Shown in pieces: positions 32,730 through 46,622 of a stretch of DNA of 64,000 bases. Position 1 is the first letter of the stretch. Every line of letters begins with the position of its first letter. A model generated the notes under the pieces. It did no database searches and had not been told where the DNA came from. It was given only the letters and a program-made list of their open reading frames with translations. The DNA lies in NCBI GenBank assembly GCA_019614645.1, contig JABWDB010000067.1, forward strand, positions 372,001 to 436,000. The letters run 5' to 3'. The translations under genes and the position numbers were made by a program. This DNA is from Stratiolaelaps scimitus. Taxonomy: Eukaryota; Arthropoda; Arachnida; Mesostigmata; Laelapidae.

Positions 32730-35700
32730 TACCCCCCTTTCCCCAAACATAACCGAAATGACTAAATGATAAACTTAGTTACGAACACTAAACCATATAA
32801 TTGTATTGATTCGAATTAGTCCGCCTCCTTCTTTAGAATGGTGTTCAAGCTTTGTTACGCGAAATCAGCAAAGAAATTGTTCAAAAGAGTGATATATAAA
32901 GTATTTTTGTTTGCTTAATAAGTGAGCAAATCGTTGTAAATACTTCTCGAGTCTCCGAGTAAAATCCGCGACAAATGACGAGCCACGAACATAATGTAGT
33001 ATAGTACAACCACCATAAAATGTAAAATGATTTCCATCGACCATGATTTCTGTGGGGATGCGTGCCCCATGTACCCTCTCAGCACCTGCATAGCATTGAC
33101 CTGGATCACAATCCCCACCCTTACTCTGACCAGTAGGGTCGTCATATAGATCTTCTGTTTTTACTCTGTTATAACTCTAGTTTCTATAACTAATTCATAC
33201 CATTTGGCGGTGAAATAAACAAAATGATGATAATGATTTCCATCGACCAGTTGTGGGGCGAAAACGACTTATTAAATGTCTCATTACATCAATATGTGCA
33301 CCTACTTAGAAGGGGTCCTCCAAAACAGGCAGAAATGGCCATTCGTGGAAAGCCTTGACGAGCCACCGAGAGATTCGAAATGAAGTCTCCAACCGAATTG
33401 CCCCAAGCAAGAACAGTCATTCCTAAGAAGGCGTCCGATAATCCGAGTACAATACCCACGGCCTGAAAATAGCAAGATAATTATGACGATACTCAGTGCG
33501 ATAGATAAACTACATTTTTCACATTAGTTTCTATTTTTTACGATGTTTTCCTTTGCGATGTACTATTATTCATTTAGAACGTACATATCAATTGATATGG
33601 GACGGTGGTAGGTATTGTAACGGAATATTTATAGCATAATAAATAATATCGCTGCCGGCTGCCAACGATGGATGTATAAAGCCCTGCCGCAGGCGGTTAG
33701 CAACGCGACAGCAACGAATGCTGTCGCCAATGGGAAGACTGACTTGCCCACGTCTCGCCGAACGTGCTCATTTGGCTGAGACCACACATGAACTCTTCGA
33801 TCGGCGAACGCAATATGGGAACATGACTAGCTATTGGCCATGTGGCCGGTAGCTAGCCATGTTGTTGTTTAAGATACCGTGGACCAGTAGCGGGTTGCAA
33901 GTAATGGGGAGAGAATGATGCCGGGAACTCGGAGGTTCAAACCGCTGGTGCCGAAACTATGCTGAGACCTGGGTTGATGGTACTCATCATCGGATAAAAG
34001 CGGCGTGGAATCAGGTTCAAAGGGAGGGAGCTTGACGGATATGGCACAGTCCCTAGGCGACAAACGGCGAAACAACGCTATAGCGTGATCAGCAGCTTGC
34101 GGCACTTCGGAAGCAAACCGGGGGAGCGGGGTGTTTGCGATGGAGGAAAGAGTGGAAAGTGAGAAAAGGAGAGGGCTATCACACCGTGACTCCATCAAAT
34201 GGTATGACAGGACAACGAACGCGCAAGTGAAATTCAATAAGAAATTCAAACAAGAACAATCAAGTGGCCGAGATCGCGCCATTGACCTAACGCTTGAAGA
34301 GAAGAAAGCTGATTCGTCTACAGTTCGCTTCGACGAGGATTGATCTTGTCATTAGGATTGATCTTGTCATCGTGTCATTAATAATATAGCAAAAAAATAG
34401 TTAGATAGGTGTTCAGCAGTTTCTTTTTTCTTTTTCAGTTTTTTTTCCATTTTTCGTCATCTTTCCACGTCGAAGGTTATAGTTTATAGCTGGCAGAGGT
34501 TGGGCAATAACAAAGTCTAACTTCAGAAGGCCTCTTTGTGGCTTGAACATCATTACATAAACATGACCTTGGGGGATACGTTTGATATTTAGAATATCCT
34601 AATGTTGTTCAACGATGAAAAATATTGAGGAATGTCTAGGCAATCGATCAATGACTCTAAGTAATAGCAGCATAATTTTATACAACTTGCGTTTGTTTTA
34701 GAATATTGTAACTCCGCCCCCAGACCGAAACTGCGTATTATAATAACCGGTTGGAAAAAAGCCTGGAACGTGGTAAACAGAATCGTAAGCTATTTGAATC
34801 GCACTGAAGTGGATAAAAGTGAGTCTCATTTTCTGGACATTGTGTAGATATGAGCCTTTTACTTAATGTAACCTCCAAAAATGATGGTCAGATGACCTGC
34901 ACGATTCTGATGACATAATCTCTTTGTTATTCGTATAAACCGAAAAGCCAGATAAAATATGTGTTTTTTCAATGTCTGTATGCTTTACTTCGGGTTGTTT
35001 TTGTCAATCCTAAATAGGACAGTTGTATCATCCGCATATGTAATTAACTTGAACCTGGAGCCAATAACGATTTAATAGTTGTAGAATGGGATTTAATGTA
35101 ATGGTATGTAATGCCGGAGGTAAAGGTCCAAAATGGATCCCTGTAGCATTCCCAGAGTTATAGGCCTTATATTTGCAGATCTATATTGACCAATTTGGGC
35201 AGATGTTTCCCCATATGACAAGTAAGAAGAGAACCGTCGTCAACCGAGGATTGCCGTCGAGCGGCAGCATGGGCCGACAGAAGGAAAACCCAAAGAAAAT
35301 AACGTCCCGTCGTTTGACGGCTAGGAATGTGTTCGTCGCTACTGTAACTACACCACCCTTGACAGCGATCTATTACGAGTCATGGTGGCGCTTGGGTTAA
35401 CAGGGACGTCGGCGGGAGCTGGCTTGTAATAGAATATTTACAATTTTATATAATAAGATTGGGGAAAAGAGAACTATCCTAGGAGGAATTTCACGCTATT
35501 ATTATATTATCCTACAAAAGTGTTAAAGCGGTAACAATCCAACAGACAGATGAAACTGTACAATAGAAATGCTTTCGTACACTTGTGATTTTTTGTACGC
35601 ATTAATATGTTAAAATGATCGCAAGACGTAGGAGATGTACTATAAAAGTGAAGTATTTCCAGCTTAAAATTAGACAAACTCGTATATAGTACAGTATGTA

Positions 35701-36272
35701 TGGCTAGCTTGTGGTGATACTCTCTAGACATTGCGGCAGAATTTGAAACCTCGTTAGAGGCTCGATTACAGATCCGTGTTTACAAGAAGCCTCGTGTATT
35801 AAATTAAGTGTACTGTATATGGTGCTATTGTGACGGTCCACCGGATCCACTTTGACGAAACGAGTTAACTTTTGCTCAAAAGTGTTAATATAATACATAT
35901 TTTCATTCATAAAAGATAAAAGCTGTCTGATGAAAGCGACGAAAACATTTCACGAAGGGCAAAAATGTCACACCATCAAGGTTAGGGTTTGCTTCTCGTT
36001 AAAATAGTTATTATATGTATAAAGTTGGATTTCATTACCTTTAAAAGGGAAACCACCTCATTGGCCAGCATGTAGATCCAGAATACAGACACGATGAAAC
36101 CCGCGAACCCGAATGCCACATGGTACGTGGGGGGTTTGTCATAACAGGAGGTGAACCATACCGCCAGCGCAAGGGCAACGCCCACGCTACAAACTATTGC
36201 AACCACCGGTACACTTCCCGCATAGAATGTCAGAGCTGAAGTAGACCAGTGCAGAATTTTCAATTATATTAT

Positions 36273-36308
<36 letters not shown>

Positions 36309-39300
36309 ATTGAATTCTAAGCCAGATTATAGAAGGTGGTTTCCATAACACCACTATAGTGATTTTTGATTGATTTCAAGTAATGTATGTTACTTCAAAA
36401 CAGGTTCGCAATATGTGGTACTTCGCTACGACTTGGTATGATGACATATCTATTATACGAAAGCCGTAGTTTAAAGTGGATACGCACATTTAAGAGTAAA
36501 CATCACCGCAATTGGGGCAGTCACGCAGTGCAATACGTTGAGGATCCTGCACCAGTTGTTTTTATGATTCTTCTCATCTACGACAGGGACCGTAAGTGCT
36601 AAAATCACGTATACTGGAGCCTGCAAATGTGTAGAAAGTCTTAATGAAGAACATGTACTGTCTACACCATGATTCTTATTCTATATCTCAGATCACTGAT
36701 TATATATGTTTGCTTCAAACACAACACTTTATTCATCCAAAATATTTAAATACTTTCTTGACCTAAAAGGAAATTTACTTCAAAATGCAAACATACAGGC
36801 ACGATACTTATTTTTTATTTTGATTCGTTGGTTAGTTATGAGTAGTTATACCCAGTCTAGCTGCCTACCTGTAATTTTTCATATTTGCCCACTATTCAAT
36901 AAAGTAGAATAAATATCGATTGAAACATTCATGATCATTCATGGTGCCGTCAAGCGAAAATCATACCTTGATAATCTGGAAGATCCTCCAGAACCAACTA
37001 AGTTCGTGCCAATCCTCCTTGTCGATAGGCGAGATTTGAGTAAGAAATTCCTCAAGTGGTGGAAGGTCAACGATCTATTAGATAAACACATAAAAATTAG
37101 AAAACAATTTAGTACAAGTCGGCTCTAACGTCGGATAATAATTTCATAACTTTTCGCTTCAGTAAAATATCCAGCATCGTCTGAAAATAATAGTCAGAAA
37201 ATGTTGTTCTTCCATACACATGTTGAAATTTTTGACGTATTAGGTTGACAGAAAAATAATGAGACACATAAACTTCAATATCGACTAAACTAAGTAAGTT
37301 AAATTAAAGATTTTTCAGTATGTGCTAGAGGTATGAACCTCTTTTATTTATACACTGGTTCCAAAGTTCTGGCAGCCTTCTAACGGCTAGGTATGCACCA
37401 TTTCTATTACCATTCATAACATCGTTATTTAAGGTCTCTCGGAGTAAATCGATGTATGCATACCTTTTGCCACCTATAGCCCTTTTTAATCGATCGAAGC
37501 AACCATAGTCACACGGGCTTAAATAGGGAGAACAGGGGGGGTGATGCCATCGCTCAATCTTGTTGGCCTTAAGCCAGGACGTAATTTCATTGCTACGATA
37601 TGCCCTAGCATTATCATCGAGCAGCCACACTCGGTGCTTCATATTGCTATGCCAATTATTCGTGAGTCCCTTCAAGAACTGGAGATATCGAGTTGAGTCC
37701 ATTTTTTCTTTTGAGCACAAAATCTCGTAGTAGTAAACGCCGTTGAAATCCATGTCAAGTGCTACCATCACTTTAGGCTCGAATCTATTTGGTACTGCTA
37801 CCGCCATTATCTGTTCACCTGCTCGTAGACCCTGCTTCACTTGATCTTATTCCGGTCTCCTATACAGGCTGACCCATGTCTCTTCCACTGCAACGGTATG
37901 CTCTAAGCGACTTTTTTGCTGCCTATATATATTCAAATTGTCTGGCGAGCACTCCTCACGCATTTTCAGTTGGTCAGGGGCGAGTTAAGGAGGGACCCAT
38001 TTTGATTCTGCATCCTCAGATTATTTTTAATAATTCGACGACATGTGTCACGAGGCATGCCAATTTCAGCTGACAAAGTTGTCAATGACCAAGCTCTAGT
38101 TTGCTCAAAAGCGTTTTCAAGTATCTCGATCCGTGATTTGATCCGTCACAAGAAAACCTGACACTTATCTTGTGAAAATGGAAGTCTGAGGGACCTACTC
38201 CGACGGTTGCCATTTCGAACGCCCAACGAAAGCCGACGGCTAGCGGCTATCGCGCCGCCGGCTTGCTAATTGTTGTGACTCAATACCCGCCAAATTTGAA
38301 TTCAAACCGGCCAAAAATAAGAACTCAAACAATAAACGAATGTGATAAACGATATTTTTTTAATTTTTAAAAAATCATTTTACATCTTGTTCTTGTGCTG
38401 TCTAGATTGTTCTAAGCGGTCTATGGTGTGTCTGGATTTGGTCTGCAACATTTGATATTCTAATACTCTATAGAGTGTTGTAATATCGATTGGCACACGT
38501 CAGGTATAGTGCATCGTCAGTACGAATTAAGATTGGCTGACGTACCAGTGTGATACTTTACATAGGATAGTTTTGTGCGAAGGGCGTTGAAGATTGGGTC
38601 CCGTTGAGTTTTATATATTATAATATGATAAGCATCTATAATAATAGTACAGTAATAGTTTACTAGTCAATTATAAAAGTGGGCGACAATTGTACCCGCT
38701 GAACGTGCACTACATTTAAGAATACCTTCCTCTATATATTTTTAATAAAATATCTAGAATAATGAGGCCCCAAGGAGGATCTATGTGTATATGCTAACAT
38801 CGCCTTTTGCTGTATTCAAAATGGGAGTACAATAAACTGTATAAAGGCGAGAGAACATGCACCATTTGATATGATCTCGTGAATGGACAGTGTGGCCTGA
38901 TCCACCCTTCGAGATAACAAATACTCAGGAAAAGAAGGTTGAAGCTCTAGTTAGAAGGAAAGCTCTAGTTACTCCCCATCATCAGATATGTTCTCTTATC
39001 CGCCTTAAGGACCTGCACCACCTCGCGTCCCCTAACCTATTTGTCAACAAAGGGTTTTAAAAGAGTTTGCTCTATTGACACCGAATTGAGACTCTATCAA
39101 CTAACTGAAGAACAGTTCAGTTGACTGCGCCCAAATTGGCACATACGCCCTCGTTATCTTTTTTTTTTGTGAAGTGAAAGGAAAGGTATTGTTGATATTT
39201 TATTCAACCGGTTTGATCTCACTGCTCAAAGAGCACGACTAAATAATATGAAAAGAGGTGGCGGGGGTTAATGGCCATGAGGACATTAACAGTTTCTGGA

Positions 39301-42300
39301 TTCGTTCATTCAGTGACGTTTATTGAAGAAATTGCAGTTTTACGACGCATAAGTTCTTGTAAAAATTATAGTAAGGATTGGGACGCTAATATTAAGTCAA
39401 TAAACGTTCAGCTCAATAGATCGTAGGTCGATCCAAGAAATACGTTAAGATTGACTTCTTCTTCAAAAAACATTTCATTAAGTGCTAAGAAATTACTTAT
39501 AGAGAAAACGCGGAATAGGGAAGGCTAGTAGCTATATTAAAAGAAACTTAAAACATATGGTAAAATAATGATCTGAAAGGGCCAAATGATACAGTCACAA
39601 TGTAAATGAGAAAAAGTCTAACGGAGACCATATACAGGGCATTCGAATTAGTTGGATAAAAACACACGAACCGAATAAAACAATCCTTTATCGCTATATC
39701 GATCCCTACAATTTCATTGACACCCCCAACCTGCATTGACAACACGAGTGTGATGATCCTCCCCTTGATCGAATACAAGCCCCGCCAGCATCTTCTCTGG
39801 AAGACTCTCATCATCCAGATGCAACTTTGTTCAGCTGAGGGCGGTCTTATGGATAACGGCCAAAAATTTCCGGGTTCAGAGAACGGCGGTGCAAAGCAAC
39901 ACAGTTGACAATGACTGCTATGCGACTAGGACTACCGCGAGAACCGTAAGAACATTTTTACCTTATCAACTTCATTTTTTGAAATCCCGCAATGGAGTAA
40001 ATTGAGAGATTTTTTATAGAAAAAATCGGTCCCGAATTGACGACTTATATGTTAACTGGATGGCTTCTAACCTAAAATTGCAAATATTTTCCGTCGAAAT
40101 TAATAAAACACTAACTTCTGCTCATTGGGGAGTAGTCCCAAGTACAAATGCTAGGCTCGGGGCTGCGGCCTCTGGCTTCTGATGGCCAGAGACTTAGCCG
40201 TCTTAGATGGTTGAGATACCCTTTGTCCGGTGTTCAGCCTCTAGATAACCTAGTTGTTATAATGCTTTACTTTAGTGCATGTCTTTCGCAAGGAGTCCAC
40301 TCGGTTAGCCAGACGTGCAATATTTCTTTCTTACTATAAATAGAATAGATTTTTATCTTTAACTTTTCCAATCCCCTCTTTCCTCTCTTTTTTTTATTGT
40401 TCTCCAATATATTATCCTCACCTTCCAAAATAAGTCCAGGCGATGGAGACTCCAGTCTAGGTTCTTATAACACATCGATCTAACGACTCCGAAAACAGCA
40501 CTAACCTACCTCTAATAATGGGATCTCATGAAATTGCTTATCTTGAGATGTACAAAACGCTGTGTAGTCCCGGTATGGAAATGATTTCAGAAGTCGTTAC
40601 AACATAGATTAGTCCAGAATTTATAAATAAGTTGTTTTCTTGGTGAATCACCCACTCCGCTGAGGAATTGACTTTTTTGAAATATGGCGTATTCGAATTT
40701 GATTGAACTTATTAAATTAATGTTTATTGAAGTAAAAATCTAATTCGATCGCTTTGAAAATGAATTATTAGTGAAGTTTCAATCTATTTACAATTCCTTT
40801 TTTCTTAAAGACAAATATTTTCGATCCAAATCTGGCCCAAAATTACTCCCGGTTGTTGTTGTAAGTCGCCAGTTGTACCGAGTAGTGGCCGCAGGATAAT
40901 GAATTAATAAGTCTCAGCTTTCTGAACTATGATTCCGTCATTACATTATGCTATGTCATTATATTACAAAAATATTTCAATTTCGAGATAAATAATGAAA
41001 CGTGTACACCATATTGGAATCCCTCAATCTATTCCTCAACAAAACTTCTTCCAAAGGCAGTCTCTGTGGACTCATAGAGCCCGTTAGAACTGTATAGTAG
41101 AAGCACAGTTCTTCAAACTCCAGCAGCCCCACCCTGTGATTCCGGAGTGAACAATAGCCCGCTGTCTAAATGGATTTCATAGGATACATTTACCGTATGC
41201 TACCACCAAAGACCAATAACTACATTCTGTATATTGTTCCATGTTCGTCAAATTCTACACTGTCTGTAAATAAATAATTTCAAACGTATGTATAAATTAT
41301 ATGCTGATGATTGAAGGCTCTATGCTGACGATTTGAAATTGTATGCACCAGCGCGATGTGCTGATGACAGGCGCCTCCTTCAATCAGCCATTACTACTGT
41401 TGAATAGTGGTGTTGTAAGAACGACATGCTGATATCCATTCCGAAATGTGTAGTCTTGTGTACCTCTACTTATACAAATGTATACACAATTAATGGTGCT
41501 GTAGTCAAATGTGAAAGCTCCATGCGGGATCTGGGTGTTATAGTCTGTTCGGCCCTAGTTGTTGATCTGTATGTGACAGAGGTTGTTCGGTCTGCCTCAT
41601 TAAAATGTAACACCATTTTTAGACGTTTTAATATAAAAAAACATCGATTTCTATTTTGCACCCTATAAAAGCATTGCCATTCCAAAATGTCTTTACTGCT
41701 CTCCAGTATGGATGCCCTACCTCAAAAAACATATCCTAGCGCTTGAGAGAGTGCAATCGAAGTTTATCCGAAGAGTCAGTCTGCGTTGTCATGTGCCGAC
41801 GGAACTACTGTGGCTTTCTCTTTTTTTTTATTTACGAGGAAAGACGGAATACCTACCCCGCTTTTCCTACGTCTCACAAGTGGGAGGGAGCCCCCTGGAA
41901 AACTGCCCCAATCCGGCATACCCTCACAGAGGCCCTGAAAAGATTCCTGTCCCTACCCCCATCCTTTGACACCCTTAGAGATCGTCACCCCCTTCCGCTC
42001 TGCCGCTCTTCTTTGTTGCTTGTCCCTGAGCACCGCCTCGGTGTATCTTCGGATGTTGTCCCATCCTTCTCTATCTCTCACCATCATGGCGGCCATATCA
42101 GGCCATATATTCCCCTCTAATCACCATATTAAATCCGCTTGTTTGAGCGACTAAGACCAAATAGCCCTGTCAAACATTTCATCGAACTTCGTCCAAACCC
42201 TCTTCGCAGTCGATGCACAGTGCACATTGTTCGGTAGCGTGCACCGAAAAGCTAAATAATTTGTTTTCTTGGAGAGTCTTACATCTTATACGAGACCTAG

Positions 42301-45300
42301 GAAGTGGCCGTTTACCATTGGCACAATTGTAATAATTCCCTACGCTTCTACCAATTTATCTAATCTCTTTAATAATCCCTGTACCACCCCTTTTGATTAA
42401 TAAAGGTGCTATTAATCAAACGAGGTGGTACAGGGTTATTGTATTGATAAATATAAATTATCATATATGCATTTCTATCATACGCTTTCGACAGTTGAAT
42501 ACATGGCAATCTTGTCTCGAACTAGCTACCAAAGTAAACTCACCTCGGGTTCGGATTCAACGGATTCCTTTTCTACTTCGTCTCCTTGGTAACTCTGATC
42601 GCTTGCAGAGACATGAAGGGCGGAATCTGGCGATAACATCTTCGAGAGTGAACCGGGGTTAATAATTAGTCCTCTGTTGCCCCCACCTCCTCCTCCTCCT
42701 CCTCCTCCTCCTCCTCGATCGGTCTTTCCAGAGCCAATCAAATCTTTCTCCGTTGACAGGCTGGCTGAGTGGCCATTGTACGAAAAGTTTAATTGGTGCT
42801 GACCGTCCGCTGCGATGAATGCAAATATCATGTTAGTGTTATTTACATTGAATCGAATATAAATGTTATATTTGCAATATTATTCGATTATTATTACCCT
42901 TGAATACCGAACAATATAGGAAAATTTGTAAGCTTACCCGACCCCCCATTTCTAAAATCAATCGAATTGGACAGATGTCTCTATGACTACATGAATATGA
43001 ATTATAGAACATGTATAAAGATCCTATACATTTCCAGATATTGGTCTTGAAGTTCGAATATGAAAAGTGTTGCTCAGGTAACAACAAACCAGAGGGCGAT
43101 GTTAACGTGTAGGCAGGATTTTGAAAGGTGTAATCGTTGTGGTGAAATCGATTATGTTGTTGTTGTTGTTGCTGTTCTTGCTGCGGCTGCTGCTGCTGCT
43201 GCGGTTGATGATGGGCCTCATGGCTATTGTTATGATTTATACGATTTCGGCTGAGTCTCTCTTCACGGCCGAGACTGTTTCCTCTGGAGTGCGAACCAGA
43301 ACAAATTGAATTTGCCCGTGAGTGGTTTGGCGAGGTTGGTCGTGACCGATGAGATACCCGCGAGTTCGACCGTGAGCGACTACCGGATAACGTTCGCTTA
43401 CGCCGCTGAATATAGCTGCCACGAAAACTCGATCCTGATAAAAGAACGCCCACAGATACACATACATGCTACTCTTAGGAAAAAGCTTTGATTCGAGCTC
43501 TGCCTTGTATCAATGCCGAGATGGCTTTGCTTGTCACTATTTTTTTGACAATAAAATTTCACAAACGTGAATGAGCAGATTTTCCAAGGTACTTTTGCAA
43601 ACCTTCGAGTCGAAATAGGTCTAAATGGGTTTGCAGAGATATACCTAAAGTCCCCCCTAGATTTACCGATTTGCTTCGCTGTACATACGGTTAGGGAAAT
43701 ATATAAGTCATATATTGCAAAATAATATATTGAACTATTCAGCATTATATTCATTGTGGATAATGCGTGTCTCTGTTTCACAGAGCATACAGTAAACAAA
43801 CCGATGGTACATGTACCTTAATTTTACAGATTTATACATAAGTATGTCAATTTTTGTATGCATTCAATCTTGTACATTAATGTCACCAATTTTGTTTCTA
43901 CTTGTGCTTATAACATTATACTAAAAACACGCTCATCAGCAGACGTCCTCTACTTTCGTGGGAATGACCGAAAACCTCGAGTTATTGAAATCATTTGTTG
44001 AATCTCAACATGAGTCTCCGGGTGGAGTAGTACATTCGTGTACGCCTTGCAAACGGAGGACACGTGGGTGCAAGAGTTCGATCCCCACTGATGCAAATTT
44101 TCATTTAGGGGTCCGTCTTACGAAATAATGCTAAAAGCAGCACCGTGGACGTTAAATGTTCGCCGAGAATCAGCCCAAAAACATCTGGATGTCAGCATGA
44201 ATTCGAAAGAGACGTTTGTTATGTACTTATATATATATCCGAAGGATGAGTGCTGGCCCAGCGTCGAGCTAGTTGATTGCCTATATGTGTTCGTTGCTTT
44301 AGACGGAGGAAGTATCATGATACAGTTCGAGAGACAGACACACTCTCGAACTTTGGAGAAACTAATGACGCATTCTGCCATCCCATGAGGTGCTCTAAGT
44401 TTAGCTCTGTGCCCAGAGTACTATTCCTCGCAGCTCAATTACCTAACAAACAAGAAAATAACGACTTTCAGATGCAGATCAGAATACGTATGGCACCCAC
44501 TCTAATCTACTCCGGAGTAGAAATCGCATTGCACCTCAAGGTGAACATGGCAAAGCTAGTTAATCGAACCAAATCGCCCTCCTTAGAAAGGATGTCACAT
44601 CTTCTATAATGGATAATGAACGTGATATGAACAATTTAAACGATTGAAAAACGTCTCTGAGTCTCAATGAGCTGGAGATAAAAATCCGGCTCCATTTCGA
44701 TGACTATCAATAGATCTGCTCACGCTAACGTTTTCAAGGACGGATTTGTTGATGTTGATTATAGACACATGTATAATGTATGCATGAAGTGTTTTCGTGC
44801 AAAGCGTCTTACGTGCATTCTTTTTGATACATTTTTCGAACTCTCTCTGTGCATCTGTAACCTGCCAATACTATAAGACGGCCGCTAAAATGGAACTATT
44901 TGTTTGAAAAAAATATATATATGTACATTATAGATTATGTTTTTAATTAAAAATGTTTGCGTAATAATCAGATGGTTATGGACATCATGCTGTACCTCTA
45001 ATAATACCTTAATAATAATAATTTTCGGCGTAGTGGCCAAACGATAAACACAGAAGTCTACTGTCGACAACTGGAGCGAGTTTCGGCAACACTTCGATAG
45101 AATAGGTTCACGCTCGTGAATAGAAAAGGCGTCGGACTGTCCTCTGTACTCTCCAGACATAGCACCTTCTGAGTACTACTTATTCAGAGCTCCACAAAAC
45201 TCTATATAGGTAATATAAAGTTCAACACAGACGAGGAATTGAAAAGCCATGTGACGACCTTCTTTGTGACACCCTGGCCAGAATTCCGGGTCCAGGGCAT

Positions 45301-46585
45301 CGGCCCATTTCCAACTCGATACATATATATATATATATATATATTTGCAACCTAAGCATCTACGAACTTCTCCGAGATATAATACGTAGGCAGATTGCAG
45401 GACGCACCGAAATGACTCCAAAAATGTGTATAGCTAAAAACGAAAAATTGACTCAGGACACTTTAAACGGAAAGCACATAAATGTGGGCTTAACGACGCC
45501 AACAAACAAAGGTATCTTTTGTTATTACTGGATAGTGAAAAAGTAGCGTAACTAGAATTATGATTACAATAATAAGAAGTATAAGATTAACATTTTAATG
45601 AGAAAACTACATACGCCTCAGAACAATTCCGACAAGTTCAGGATCGTCTATTGGTGGTTTCTCGTCATCCACGAATCCACCGTTTAGTTGATCTGAAATC
45701 GATTTGATGCAAAATTTATATTATATAGTTTATAATCAAAAACCATTGTACCTAACTCCCATAGTCCGAAATATTTTAAATTATCTATCACATGGTATCT
45801 ACAGAGTTATTGAATTGACGCGGTGGCGTGTTATCAATTTTAGGAATCATTATCTAACCCTGTCATCATTGTACCAAACTGTTTTGTTTATCACATATGT
45901 CAAACCACTCACATTTCAAGATCGCATTGATACACTTTGATTTTTTTGTCCGTTATTTAAGCAAAGTAAAATACTAAGCCAACGGATTATATGGCGACTC
46001 GAGGCTTAGCTCTCGAATGAAAACTTGGACACATTATAATGTATATGTATTGATTTGTATTCAGTTCAATTCCTGTTTGATTCAGACATAGTTGAGACCA
46101 ATAAATGAACCAGCTTCGTAGTGGTGCATGCATAGCTCGGCTTGTGATGCTCACTTGACTTGCTCTTGGCAGGCTTTACAAGATCTGCATCAGTTGAAGC
46201 AATGCCATTGGCGGCCGCTGCAGGTTGACCGTCGCTAGTTGAAGTCGACTCATCTTTACCCTTCAAGCACTCCATCTGCTTTTTGTGGCGTTTATATATT
46301 GTGGACGATGCAACGACAACAATGATATAGACGAGATAGAGAGCGATGAAACCTGATAAAAACATTTAATTATTATTATAGTGCATAATTTGATTGATTG
46401 ATTTATAAGTAGTGTATCGTACAACTAGATTCACATAGTAATTTACACAAATGTCTTCGGACTGGCTCTCAGCCAGCATTCAACGTTTTCCATTGCTACA
46501 CAAGACGGACCTTTTTCTAAATGCAAATGTGCAACTGTAGGGATCGAGCTCGTGCACCTACGTGTCTCGTGTTACCAGTAACTCT

Positions 46586-46622
<37 letters not shown>

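Noticed and set aside
36387..37128. Plus-strand ORFs at 36387-36602 and 36931-37128
   Set aside because: They are antisense shadows of NCLX exons 11 and 10.
39731..39834. Possible extra NCLX exon between exons 9 and 10 (an acidic open frame ending at CAG|GTTGGG)
   Set aside because: Exon 9 ends in phase 0 and exon 10 starts in phase 0, so they join directly. This segment keeps the frame only with very weak donors, and its better splice pair has a length that breaks the frame.
44025..44110. A functional tRNA gene
   Set aside because: A B box and an anticodon-arm-like part are present, but the acceptor stem does not pair and a second diverged copy exists, so a SINE fits better.
44118..44609. 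Overlapping 80-110 residue frames on both strands
   Set aside because: No motif or splice support. They overlap the tail of a SINE-like repeat and are probably chance or decayed repeat sequence.
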